25,435 nt of DNA, taken from the NCBI GenBank assembly GCA_001275005.1, contig JWZX01002701.1:1-25435 (forward strand), in the 5' to 3' direction. A program made the translations under genes and the position numbers. Below, piece by piece: positions 10,601 through 19,480 of the stretch; the stretch's first letter is position 1, and each line of letters starts with the position of its first letter. The notes under the pieces are model-generated. The model was not told where the DNA came from, did no database searches, and was given only the letters and a program-made list of their open reading frames with translations. Origin of the DNA: Chrysochromulina tobinii. Taxonomy: Eukaryota > Haptophyta > Prymnesiales > Chrysochromulinaceae.

Positions 10601-10879
10601 CATCTTCTCGATCGGCACGTGGCTCGGCCACTGTGAGCCTTGGCGTGAACCGTCGGCATACCGAATGATGAGCATCTTGTCGGTCGACGAGCTAGCAGAA
10701 GTAGGCATGAACGTCGAGGGATACAGGTCCATGGGCATGATGTCAACGATGCGTCCGTGCTGCCACTCGCCGTTCCGAGGATCACGTACGCGCACCTTGT
10801 CGTCGATCTTCGGATCCCACTCGTTCGTGTCGGGAGCGGCGGCAGTGGATGTTGTGGTGGGCATGTCCTCGTCAAGCAT
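7663..10879 (-). CDS. Large disordered protein with Tudor-like N-terminus and Cys4 zinc motif (split frame)
   Basis: Two long same-strand frames overlap at 8744-8904 and appear to be one gene. The first opens at an ATG at 10879 (an alternative ATG is at 10864) and runs open to 8744. The second is open from about 8904 to its stop at 7663. Joining them needs an intron of length 1 modulo 3 or a one-base indel. The shortest GT-AG option is 8765-8798 (34 nt), which gives 1060 residues. Near the N-terminus, WDPKIDDKVRVRD...GEWQHGRIVDI...LIIRYADGS resembles a small Tudor/SH3-like barrel. The middle is Ala/Ser/Pro-rich with imperfect SRAPS repeats around 9200-9460. The second part has CMVC...KCHGC, a plausible zinc-binding knuckle, followed by an acidic stretch. 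I do not recognise the family. A nuclear or chromatin role would be a guess from the Tudor-like start. Confidence 0.55.
8765..8798 (-). other. Candidate very short intron (34 nt)
   Basis: On the minus strand this segment starts GTGGAAGG and ends GAGCACCAG. Removing it joins the upstream frame (ending ...AARN) to the downstream frame (AHAPRGDRSD...) with no stop. At 34 nt it is far shorter than the introns of the ISCU gene in this window. A longer intron with other boundaries, or an assembly indel, is equally possible. Confidence 0.3.
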
Positions 10880-11309
10880 CCGGTCTCGGTTTGCCCTATG
10901 CACTGTCGAGGAGCCCAAAGGACGTCGTTGGCGGGAATTGCATGCCGCCCGCCGCGCAACTTCTTGAAAAACGTGTCCCTATTCTGGAGGGTCCTCTGCT
11001 TCACACGATTTGGAACTCAAACTGATCGAATCGATTTGTGCGCAACACGCGCGTCTCAACAAGCCGTCATGCGCAGCCGTGGTCGCCGCCCCGGTCTCGC
11101 GACGATGACACGCCACACGCGCGCGACACAACGAACTCGGACACAGAGAACGCGTTCGGAAGGCCTCGCGCGTGCGCGGACCGACGACGCGCACTCAGGT
11201 ACTGCATGTACTGCATGTACAACACGGCACCGATACGACACATGCCATCGTCCGCCCGCAAAGGAAGGTGAGCGCTTTGTGCGCGCCCTCCCTGAGGGCT
11301 CCGCAGGGC
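10880..11309. other. Spacer between two minus-strand genes
   Basis: This should hold the 5' region of the Tudor-like gene and the 3' UTR of the PAS gene. It contains two copies plus a partial third of a 9-bp tandem repeat, GTACTGCAT, at 11199-11220, which creates two CATGTAC sites. I see no convincing gene. Confidence 0.5.
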
Positions 11310-13244
11310 TCACTTCCCGGGCGTGGTGCCCATCGCTTGCTCGCGCAACATATCGTGCCGCGCCTTGTTGCCAAACTCGCGCGGTGAGCTGCCCTTGGTG
11401 AAGTGTCCCACCTTATTCGGCGCGCCCCAGGCGATACGCTGCCCACTGCTGCCCTTATCTTTCATGAGGATAGACGTCGGCTTGATCACTAGCTTGGCGC
11501 CTGGCTGCAATGGCCGTCCCGAGCGCTCGGCCGCCTCGCGATAGAACGACTCGAGCTCCTCGCGCAGCGCCGCGAGCTCGATCTCGTGCTCGTCGAGCTC
11601 CTGCTCTCGCAAAGCTAGGACCCGATTCAGCTCGACCAGCTCGCCCTCAGCCACCGTCTCGACGCGCAGCTTCTCGTTCGCGGCGGCGTCGTCCTGGATG
11701 AGCAGCAGCCCGACAGGCTGACCACTTCCTAGCCGGCGCGCGTACGCGCGCACGCGCAGCGTGATCGTCTTGGTGCTATCGAGCGTGCCGTGCGGCGGCT
11801 TTCCCCTCCAGAGCGTCAGGTCGAACGGCTCGCCCGGCTCATTAGCAAGCGGATCGTCCGCGGGCAGCGAGAAGGAGCTCTCCATCTGGTCGGCGACCGC
11901 CTGCTGCTGCGGCTGCGGCACAAAGTACTCTACAAAGTGGCGCTGGAGCACCGAGTCGCGCCGCAAGCCGGTGATCTCGATCGCGGCAGTGTTCCATCCC
12001 GAGACGTGACCGTGAGGGTCGACAGCGCACACGAATGCAGGCGTCGCCTCGAGAATGACGCGGAGGTCCGAGATGGTCAGCTGCAGGTCGCCGCGCACGT
12101 CCTCGAGCTCCTCCTTGAGGCTCTCCACGTCCTCCTTCTTTTCACTCGTGTCGCCGCTTCCACCCTCCTTTTTCGCGGCCGCCGGCATGCCAAGCTGCTT
12201 GACGCCGTGTTCACCCACTGGCAGCCGAGCCACAGGCAAGTCGGTGCTGGCTTTCGCGCCGTCGCTGCTGTTGCTATCCTCGGCGTCCGCGTCGTCGCGC
12301 CCGGCGCCCGGCGAGCCGCGCGGCGGCGAGGGTGGACGAGGGCTACCAGCGCCCGCTCCCCCGCCCGTCGCTTTGACCATCTTTTGCCGCGCCTTGAGCT
12401 GCTCGGTCACTCGGTTCAGCTCGCTCTTGCGCTTCTCGAGCTCCGCCGTGACCTGATGGAGCTCGGTTCGCATCTCGCGCTGCTGGTTCTGAATTCGCTG
12501 CCGCTGGATCGTCAGCTGATTGAGCTCTCGTTGCTGCGCCGTGATCGCGCTCTGCGTGCCCGCCGTCGCGCCGCCCGGCGCCGGGATGGAGGTGTACATG
12601 CCGTCCGCGCCGGGTCCGCCACCGCCCGCGCCGTCGAGCGCGTTGACGCCAGCGCCCCCCCCCGGCTGCGTGATGCTCAGCTCGAGCGAAGCGAGTGCCT
12701 TGCTCCCCGCTGCGCCCGTCAGCTGCCCGTGCAGCCGCTGCAGCTCGCGCAATGCCGCCGCCGGCTCCTGCCGTGCCACCTGCTTGAGCACGGCGAGGAT
12801 GTCACTCGGCATTGCCGACTGCTTGGTGGCTGGTGCGTCGCTGCGCAATGCATTCCCCGTCGCGCCCGGCCGCCCATTGAGTACTGGCCGCGTCTGCGCT
12901 GTCGTCGCGCTAGCCACTGTAGTTGGCATGTCGTCGGCGGAGCCCTTCGGCAGGTTGCCGAGCTTGGGCACGCCATTTGGCGGACCGCTGGTGGTCGCGG
13001 CTGGCGCGGCGGCGGGCGGCGGCACCACATCGGGCACTGTCGGCGGACGTGGCGATGTCCTCCTTCCATTGAGTGATGGATTGGAGCCAGCGGCTGTGGT
13101 TGACACTGGCGGCGGCGGCTTGCCGCCGCCGCCTCGAGGAGACGGTGGCCGGTTGGTTGCACCCCCCGGCCGTGGCGATCCGCTGCGTTGCGGGGCGTTC
13201 TGGCCCGGCCGCGGTGACCCTGATCGCGGGCTGGACGACCGCAT
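11310..13244 (-). CDS. Coiled-coil PAS-domain protein
   Basis: The first ATG of this frame is at 13244, giving 644 residues; the open frame upstream to 13316 has only a TTG. Residues 1-45 repeat a SGSPRPG-like unit (basic, phosphorylatable). A coiled coil lies at about 235-290 and a second at about 520-570. Between them, residues about 387-515 form one PAS domain: VILEATPAFVCAVDPHG, then VSGWNTAAIEITG, the classic core signature, ending in GLLLIQDD. PAS domains sense ligands, redox state or light, or mediate dimerisation. No kinase, HLH or cyclase domain follows, so it is more likely an adaptor or scaffold than a two-component kinase. Near the C-terminus SILM (591-594) precedes RIAW (603-606), which resembles the paired SILK/RVxF docking motifs for protein phosphatase 1. 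Cofactor and partner are unknown. Confidence 0.75.
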   Translation of the reverse strand: MRSSSPRSGSPRPGQNAPQRSGSPRPGGATNRPPSPRGGGGKPPPPVSTTAAGSNPSLNGRRTSPRPPTVPDVVPPPAAAPAATTSGPPNGVPKLGNLPKGSADDMPTTVASATTAQTRPVLNGRPGATGNALRSDAPATKQSAMPSDILAVLKQVARQEPAAALRELQRLHGQLTGAAGSKALASLELSITQPGGGAGVNALDGAGGGGPGADGMYTSIPAPGGATAGTQSAITAQQRELNQLTIQRQRIQNQQREMRTELHQVTAELEKRKSELNRVTEQLKARQKMVKATGGGAGAGSPRPPSPPRGSPGAGRDDADAEDSNSSDGAKASTDLPVARLPVGEHGVKQLGMPAAAKKEGGSGDTSEKKEDVESLKEELEDVRGDLQLTISDLRVILEATPAFVCAVDPHGHVSGWNTAAIEITGLRRDSVLQRHFVEYFVPQPQQQAVADQMESSFSLPADDPLANEPGEPFDLTLWRGKPPHGTLDSTKTITLRVRAYARRLGSGQPVGLLLIQDDAAANEKLRVETVAEGELVELNRVLALREQELDEHEIELAALREELESFYREAAERSGRPLQPGAKLVIKPTSILMKDKGSSGQRIAWGAPNKVGHFTKGSSPREFGNKARHDMLREQAMGTTPGK

Positions 13245-13417
13245 GCTGGCCCTTGTCGTATCAAACCAAATCGAACAAATTGTCCGTTGGGTGTTCACAG
13301 CAGCCTGTTTTTTCAAACATAACGAACTTTTTACGGCTCACGTTTTACATGTACCGCCTGAGTACATGTGCCATGATGTACACGTCCATGAACCTACGTG
13401 ACACAGACGTGCGAATC

Positions 13418-13464
13418 TTGACTTGACTTCAAGTCAAGTCAAATCAAGTCAAGTCAAGTCAAGT
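13418..13464. repeat. Inverted array of a 5-bp unit (TTGAC / GTCAA)
   Basis: A perfect inverted repeat with 12-bp arms (TTGACTTGACTT and its complement) around a single C occupies 13418-13442. It is followed by more direct AAGTC units to about 13464. Another block of the same 5-bp unit, in the TTGAC orientation only, lies at 13539-13557. Confidence 0.8.
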
Positions 13465-13538
13465 CCTGTCTTCAATTGAAAGTCCCCTAAGTAAACAACA
13501 GACAACCAGGCCGTAAGGAAGCCAATCGAATGAGGGGA

Positions 13539-13557
13539 GACTTGACTTGACTTGACT
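13539..13557. repeat. Second short TTGAC tandem array
   Basis: Nearly four units of the same 5-bp repeat as at 13418-13464 lie here in one orientation, about 75 bases downstream. With the first block they form a potential larger inverted repeat spanning about 140 bases. Confidence 0.7.
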
Positions 13558-13595
13558 CTCGCCGATTAGAAAGCGAGCTCTTCCACTCCCAAGCA

Positions 13596-13629
13596 CTCGA
13601 GTGTTCGCCTTTCTCGAGTGTTCGCCTTT
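13596..13629. repeat. Tandem 17-bp direct repeat
   Basis: CTCGAGTGTTCGCCTTT occurs twice with no gap, at 13596-13612 and 13613-13629. The repeat ends about 31 bases before a probable splice donor at 13661, so it likely lies in the promoter or 5' UTR of the gene at 13811. Confidence 0.85.
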
Positions 13630-13660
13630 GTCTTCCTCTCGTCCTTACTCGCTGGAGAAG

Positions 13661-13810
13661 GTATGCGCTCTTACCCATGCCCAATGTCAACGTGGTGCTG
13701 CAACGGCGGGGATTGGACCAGGGCGGATGCCGGCAACGCATCGCATCGTCAAGGGAATGGCATTCCCAGTAATTCACGACTCATGACCATGGACGCTTAC
13801 TCTTTCGCAG
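13661..13810 (+). other. Probable 5' UTR intron (150 nt)
   Basis: A strong donor, GAGAAG|GTATGC, lies at 13661. A typical acceptor, CTCTTTCGCAG, ends exactly one base before the ATG at 13811. The frame upstream of the donor is open for some codons but has no ATG, so I read it as non-coding leader. Exon junctions placed directly before a start codon are seen in many eukaryotes. Transcript data would be needed to confirm it. Confidence 0.55.
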
Positions 13811-14452
13811 ATGCCATATGTTTCGATCAAGCTTGACGATGCCAACGCCACTGCCCTCGCTGAGGCCGCGGCCAATATTGCATCCGGTTCGGCATTCGTT
13901 GCTAAGACGTATGCTCACCTGACGCTGCTAGGATCGCTGCACACGTACGAAGACGATGCAGTGCACATAGCAGTCAGTGGGCTCGTGCCTACAGAGCCCA
14001 TACACGGCAGGTTCCTGAGCTGGGGGATAAGCAAGCACGGATCGCTGCAAGTGCTCGTCGAGTGTGCGCCAGCGCTTTCGCAGCTGCAAGAGGCGCTACA
14101 TTCGATGCTGCCTCGTGGACGACCGTGGGCAAACTCTCAGCGTTGGGTCACCGTCGGTTCTGTGAAGGCCATTCCGGAGGCGCAGCACGCAGAGTTCCTC
14201 AAGGCCGTCGAGGCTTCCTACCCCATCACGCAAGGGTCTGTGTTCACCCTTTCATCACTCTTCTACGAGAAGGATGTGCAGAGCGTCATGAACGCGCGGC
14301 CATCGGTGAAAGCGCGACAGGGGCGAAAGTCCGGGGCACGCTCGGGCCCGACGGCCATGGACGTTGGCGTCGATAGGCACGGACGCGGAGCGATCGTCAA
14401 GAAGGCAAAGAACAAGGCCCATTGCTATGCACGGGCTGCATCAACCAAATAA
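13811..14452 (+). CDS. Small 2H-phosphoesterase-like protein with one intact His motif
   Basis: The protein has 213 residues and starts at an ATG placed directly after a probable splice acceptor. YVSIKL, then AHLTLLG (36-HLT-38) after about 30 residues, then a second strand RWVTVGSV (111-118), follow the order seen in the 2H phosphoesterase superfamily (LigT/CPDase-like), which process cyclic phosphates or 2'-5' RNA linkages. The first H-x-T motif is intact. In the second the expected histidine is tryptophan (W112-V-T114), so full catalysis is doubtful. The domain ends near residue 160. The tail of about 50 residues is basic (VKARQGRKSGARSG, VKKAKNKAH), suggesting nucleic-acid binding or nuclear targeting. 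The family assignment rests on pattern only and could be wrong. Confidence 0.5.
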   Translation: MPYVSIKLDDANATALAEAAANIASGSAFVAKTYAHLTLLGSLHTYEDDAVHIAVSGLVPTEPIHGRFLSWGISKHGSLQVLVECAPALSQLQEALHSMLPRGRPWANSQRWVTVGSVKAIPEAQHAEFLKAVEASYPITQGSVFTLSSLFYEKDVQSVMNARPSVKARQGRKSGARSGPTAMDVGVDRHGRGAIVKKAKNKAHCYARAASTK

Positions 14453-15105
14453 ATATCCTTCAACCACGCCCGCAACCGCGCCATCTGGTGCTTGTGCATG
14501 AACAACCAAAGTTTGATCGATCTCGATCGTGCAGGGCATGTCCCAGGCGCCAGGGAGGCGGATTCGGTGTTGCGTTACGGTGATATTTATATTCGGTTTC
14601 GTGTTCGAGAAGAGGAGAAGCTGTGACGTTGTGTATTTGAGCCTGTATTCTTGGATCTTCAGTGTCATTGTGTCAAACTGTGCTGAACATGCGTGTCGGT
14701 TCAGGTGTCATCGTGTAGTAGTCTTACATGTATCATCCTTCTTGTACATGAATCGTGATCGACGAAATTTCGTGTGATTCCGGGTCTCGAGCCCGGTCCG
14801 TTCACACCGTGGGACGACGCCCAAATACATGTAGCGAGTTCCAATGTGCCATGGGCACATTCGTAAAACCGGCGCTCGCTGAAAGAAAGCAGCGTGGACG
14901 CATTTCGTGTGGTAGTGGCCATTGCGTTCGCGCGATCCGGTCCTCCTCATTAATGAGCTTACCTTTTCGCAATGAAAACACACCAAATCGAAGAAGGCAG
15001 GACGTCGAAAAGGCTCTCCTAGGCCGGCGGGAGCATCGCGCCACCGGCCGTCCACTTTCCTCAGCGACCTCAGCGTTGCTTGGTGGGGAGCGGCACACGG
15101 CCGCC
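14453..15105. promoter_or_regulatory. Spacer and 5' flank of the myosin gene
   Basis: It contains ACATGTA-type sites near 14727-14733, 14744-14750 and 14827-14833, a perfect palindrome at 14762-14773 and an overlapping imperfect hairpin at 14772-14807. The frame upstream of the myosin ATG is open from 14755 but begins with GTG. It has ATGs at 14851 and further on, but the sequence is not protein-like. An upstream exon carrying the usual myosin N-terminal SH3-like domain is not visible. Confidence 0.45.
14762..14807. other. Palindrome plus imperfect hairpin
   Basis: ACGAAATTTCGT is a perfect 12-bp palindrome at 14762-14773. It runs into a two-stage hairpin: outer arms GTGTGA/TCACAC (14772-14777 and 14802-14807), a small internal loop, and inner arms CCGGG/CCCGG (14780-14784 and 14792-14796) around a 7-base loop. 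On the minus strand the inner arm looks like a tRNA T-arm, but no full tRNA can be folded. Confidence 0.4.
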
Positions 15106-18100
15106 ATGGCGTCGGTGTCCGAACTGACGACGCTCGAAGACCCGACCGAGGCGTCGTTGAGCCACGTGCTCAAACAGCGGCTGCTCGCCGGCGACATCTA
15201 CACGGGCATGAGTGCCGTGCTTCTGGCGGTCAATCCGTGCGAGCAGCTGCTCGAGCTCTACTCGGAGGAGACGCTCGAGCGACACCTCTGCTCGCAGCCT
15301 GATATGCCGCCACACGTCTTCCGCACGGCTGCCGGCGTCCATCGAGGAATGCTGCAGGGCCGCAGCCAGTCTGTGATAATCTCGGGTGAGAGTGGCGCCG
15401 GCAAGACCGAGACGTTCAAGCGCGTCATGCAATTCATATCGGCAGCGGTAGCACGCACTGGTCCTCGCGGTCGCCAGCGGGCCAGCAGCGGGCGTGGCAT
15501 CGAGCAGCTCCTCGTCGAGACCGTGCCCATCCTCGAGTCGTACGGCAACGCTTCGACCGTGCACAACCCCGACTCGTCGCGCTTCGGCAAGTTTGTGCTG
15601 CTGCACTTCACCGAGCACGGCGCGCTCGTCGACGTCGCCGTGAAGACGTACCTGTTGGAGACGACGCGCGTGGTTCGGCTAGGCGCCAACGAGCGCAGCT
15701 TCCACGTCTTCTACGAGCTCCTCGCCGGAGGCCACGCGCAGGCGAGGGCGCGCGCAGCCGCCGCCGTCGACCTAGATGGAGAGGACGGTTCACCGAAGAC
15801 GCCGCTGACGCCGCGCACGGTGCAGCGCGCCTTTTTGAGCAGCGCGATGGCGGCAGTCGACGCGCAGTGGGGAGAGTCGCCAGACGGGAGCCTCGGTGCA
15901 GATGCGCTGGCAAAGAGAAAGTTGCCGCCGCCTGCCAATAACGCCGCTTGCAAGGAGAATGCTGTGGCCGCGACGCCGGTGAAGCCTCAGCCGCCTGCCC
16001 GTTCCGGGCGTGCCAAGGCGGGCAGCCCGCTCGAGTATCTCGTGGGCTTCGACCTCCTCGCCGAGCTGCAGCTCGAGCCGTTGCCCATGTCGCGCTTCCT
16101 GCCGGCGGCAACCTGTCAGACGAAGGTTCAGCGCAACGACTCCTCAAAGTTCGAGGCTCTGCTGCGCGCGCTCGACGCAGCGGATGTACCGCCGCCGGAG
16201 GCGCGCGAGCTCTGGCGCGCGACCGCCGGCTGCGTGCATCTCGGCGCGATTGAATTTACTCAAATCGGCGACGAGGGCACACTGACGGCGGTGACGGCGG
16301 CGACGCTGCCTGCGCTCCAGACGTCTGCGGTGCTTCTCGGCTGCGAACCCGCCGCGCTGCATCGTGCCCTCACGATCAAGCAGATCAAGGTGCTCGATGA
16401 TTGGATCGAGAAGCCCAACCCTCCAGCTGCATGTCGCGAGCTGTGTGCTGGGCTGGCTAAAGCCACCTACGCCAAGCTCTTCGAGTGGCTCCAGACCCAG
16501 CTATCCGCGGCGCTCGCATCCCACAATCCGCTGGCGTCCGAGGCCACAGCCGCGGCCGCGCTCGGCCAAGACTCCAAGTCTCCCGCGCCACTGTGCGTGG
16601 GCATCCTCGACATTTTCGGCTTTGAAGTCTTCGAGCGCAACTCGCTCGAGCAGCTGTGCATCAACCACGCCAACGAAACTCTCCAGGGTCTCTTCACGCA
16701 CGTCATGATTGTGGCTGCGCAGGCGGAGAGCGTAAGAGAAGGCCTCTCGCTCGCGAAGCTCGACTTCGAGGGGCTGGACGACCGTGCGTGCCGTAGCGCC
16801 GTCGAGTGTCCGCAGGGTGTCTTCGCGCTCATCGAAGAGCAGTGCACGGTCCCCAAGGGCTCGGATGCGGGCCTGCACATCAACCTGACCAAGTACGGCA
16901 AGGGCCACGCGGCCTTCCGCCCCAACCCCAAGGGGTCTGCCCACCTCGCCTTCACTCTCGCCCACTATGCGGCCGAGGTCACGTACGACACCGATGGCTT
17001 CCTCGAGAAGAACAGGGACCGGTGTCCCGAGGATCTGCTCGTGCTGCTGCGCACATCGCGCACTGAGCTGCTACGCGTGGCCTTCGCGCCGACGCCTGCC
17101 GAGCAGGCGACGATGAGCTGCAAGCGTGGCGCGCGCTTCTCGGGCATTGTGGCCAAGTTTGCGCATCAGCTGGGCGAGCTGAACGCACACCTCAAAGCGT
17201 CCGAGATCCACTTCATTCGGTGCATCAAGCCCAACGCGAAGCTGCAGCCCAGGATCTTCGATGACGCCAAGGTGCGCGCCCAGATCAAGTGTAATTGCAT
17301 CGTGGACGCATGCCTGATCATGAAGGCTGGCTTTCCCGAGCGCTTGCTGTTCGGCCACGTGATCAACACGTATGGCTGCCTTGCGCCGACAGAGGCGATC
17401 GCCGCCAGGAAGGCGCGCGCCGCTGCCCTACGTGTTCAACCGATTGGTGGTGACGGCGGCGCGGGCTCGGTGGAGGCGGCGGGTGCGGAGGAGGTGGCAG
17501 TGCGGGCCGAGAAGCAGGCGTGCTCAGCACTCATGCTGGCCGCTCGCTTGAATGCGGACGCATGGGCAGTAGGCAACACGCGCCTTTGCCTCAAGGTGGG
17601 GGTGTTGCCGCTGCTCGACCATCGGCGGCAGGCAGCTATCGACGCGGCCGCGACACGCATAGCAGCCGCAGGGCGCGGCTTGCTTGCGAGGCAGGAGGCG
17701 CGCGACCAACGGGCCGCGCTTGCGGCGGCGAAGAAAAAGGAGGCCGAAGAGGCGACGACGGCAGCAGCGGCGGCGGCGGCGCAAAAGATGGCGGCGGAAG
17801 CGGAAGCGCGTCGGAGCAAACCATTCCTTGGCCTGTCTCTCGCTGGAGTGGGGACTTTCAGTCGAGGGTTCGGTAGCCAGCGCGGCACGCCGCGGGGCGG
17901 GCAGTGCACGCCCCGTAATGGGCAGAGCACGCCGCGCTTCTCTCTCTTCTCGTCCCGCAAGCAGGACCCTTCTTCTTCCCTGACCAAAGGCAGTCCTTCG
18001 GCTCAGATGCTCGCGCACGCGCCTGGCTCTGCCTATGCCAACGCGGCGAACGGCTTCGTGCCCGGCGATGCGGCGTGGTACGTGACGCGGGCTGGACATG

Positions 18101-19420
18101 TGCGGGCCGTGCGCGTCCTATGCGCCGCCGCGTCCATTTTCGCGGCCGCGACCGCTGCCGATGGCTCCGACGCTGCCAAGGACGGCGTTGCCTTCGTGGC
18201 GGAGCGGTACGCTGTCGAATATCTCTCAGGCGCAGGTGGTCCATTCGTAGCCGATGCGGCGTGCGTCTTTCGCGCACCGCCATCCGCCGAGGAGCTCGCC
18301 AGGGCACTCGAGTATGCCGCAAGCAGCGGGGTGGCCTTCTCGCAAGAGGATTCCGCGGCAGCCAAGTCGCAACAGGAGTTTGACGCGGAGAAGCTGGCGC
18401 GCTCGCGTGCCCGGCGGCTCGAAAAGCTTAAGCTGCTGCACGAGCAGGTGGCGCGCAACTGGACATTGTGGCACCCAGCATGCAGGCCGGCGACAGCGCA
18501 CCCGCTGCTGCAGACTCCCGCGGGCTTTGAGGAGGTGCCCGCCGCCATCCTCGAGTATGGACACTACCTGGGCATGGCCTTCCCCGAGGATGGACAATTT
18601 CTATGGATTGCGGAGGCGGGCGCCGCCGCACCGCTGCCCGAGGGCTGGAGTCTATGCCGCGATCCCGAGGGTCTTACCTACTTCCATGAGCCGGCCACGT
18701 CCGTTGCCTCGCGCCAGCACCCCAGCGACGAGCGATTTCGCCACCTGTACTACCAGCACAAGTATGGCGGTGTTGCTGGCACGGGTCCGGCCGGTAGTAC
18801 AGGCGGTACGGGACCGGCCGGCGCGAGCGGCGACGAGGTGAGCGCCGAGGGCCAGGTGAGCGCCGAGGGGGTTGCCGACGCGTCAGGGAGCTATCTGTCG
18901 ATGCTCATCGGGCAGGTGAAGAGTCGCCACGTGGCCGACGCGCTCAAGAACCTGCCTCGCAAGGAGCTCGAAGGGTATGCATCTCTCTTCGGGCGGTACG
19001 ACCCCAACCAAAGCGGCCGGATCACGCTCGGGTCCTTTCTCAAGCAGTGGCAAGGTCATTTCTCGGCGTCGCAGCTACGCGTCATGTTCGAGTCGTACGA
19101 CCTCACGGGCACTGCCGAGGTCGACTTTAACGAATTCGTCCTCATGGAGCAGAAGAAGCAGCAGAAGAAATCGCGACGGCAGACTCGCTCCGCTTCGGCG
19201 GCGCCATCGCAGGCACCAGCGCCGCCACAGCCGCCGCAGCCGCCGCAGCTCTCGGTGGTACCAGGCCAGCCACCGATCAGCCTTCCTTCCCGCTCGCCTC
19301 CGCTTGCCTCGCATCGCTCGGCGAATGGGTACGCGTCGCATTACACGCCAACGTCGCAGCACTTGTCACCAGACGGCCACGCGTCGGCGGCGGCGTCGGC
19401 GGCGGCGGCGGCGTCCTGGT

Positions 19421-19480
<60 letters not shown>

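Larger units (their letters stand above)
13245..13660. promoter_or_regulatory. Divergent regulatory region rich in short repeats
   Basis: It lies between the PAS gene (-) and the 2H-like gene (+). It contains three TGTAC-containing sites in 35 bases (13348-13354, 13362-13368, 13377-13382), the TTGAC/GTCAA inverted array (13418-13464), a second TTGAC array (13539-13557) and a tandem 17-bp repeat (13596-13629). No coding frame is convincing. A promoter role is inferred from position. Confidence 0.5.

Noticed and set aside
11790-13076. A 428-codon plus-strand open frame opposite the PAS gene
   Set aside because: It is antisense to a clear PAS/coiled-coil protein. It is Arg/Leu/Ala-rich as expected from the complement of GC-rich codons, and shows no domain.
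14761-14880. Possible tRNA on the minus strand
   Set aside because: The T-arm-like hairpin has CTCGA rather than TTCGA, and no partner for the acceptor stem or anticodon arm could be found upstream.
14755-15105. Upstream extension of the myosin frame by 117 codons
   Set aside because: It begins with GTG, has no recognisable myosin N-terminal domain, and the ATG at 15106 has a near-ideal context just before the motor.
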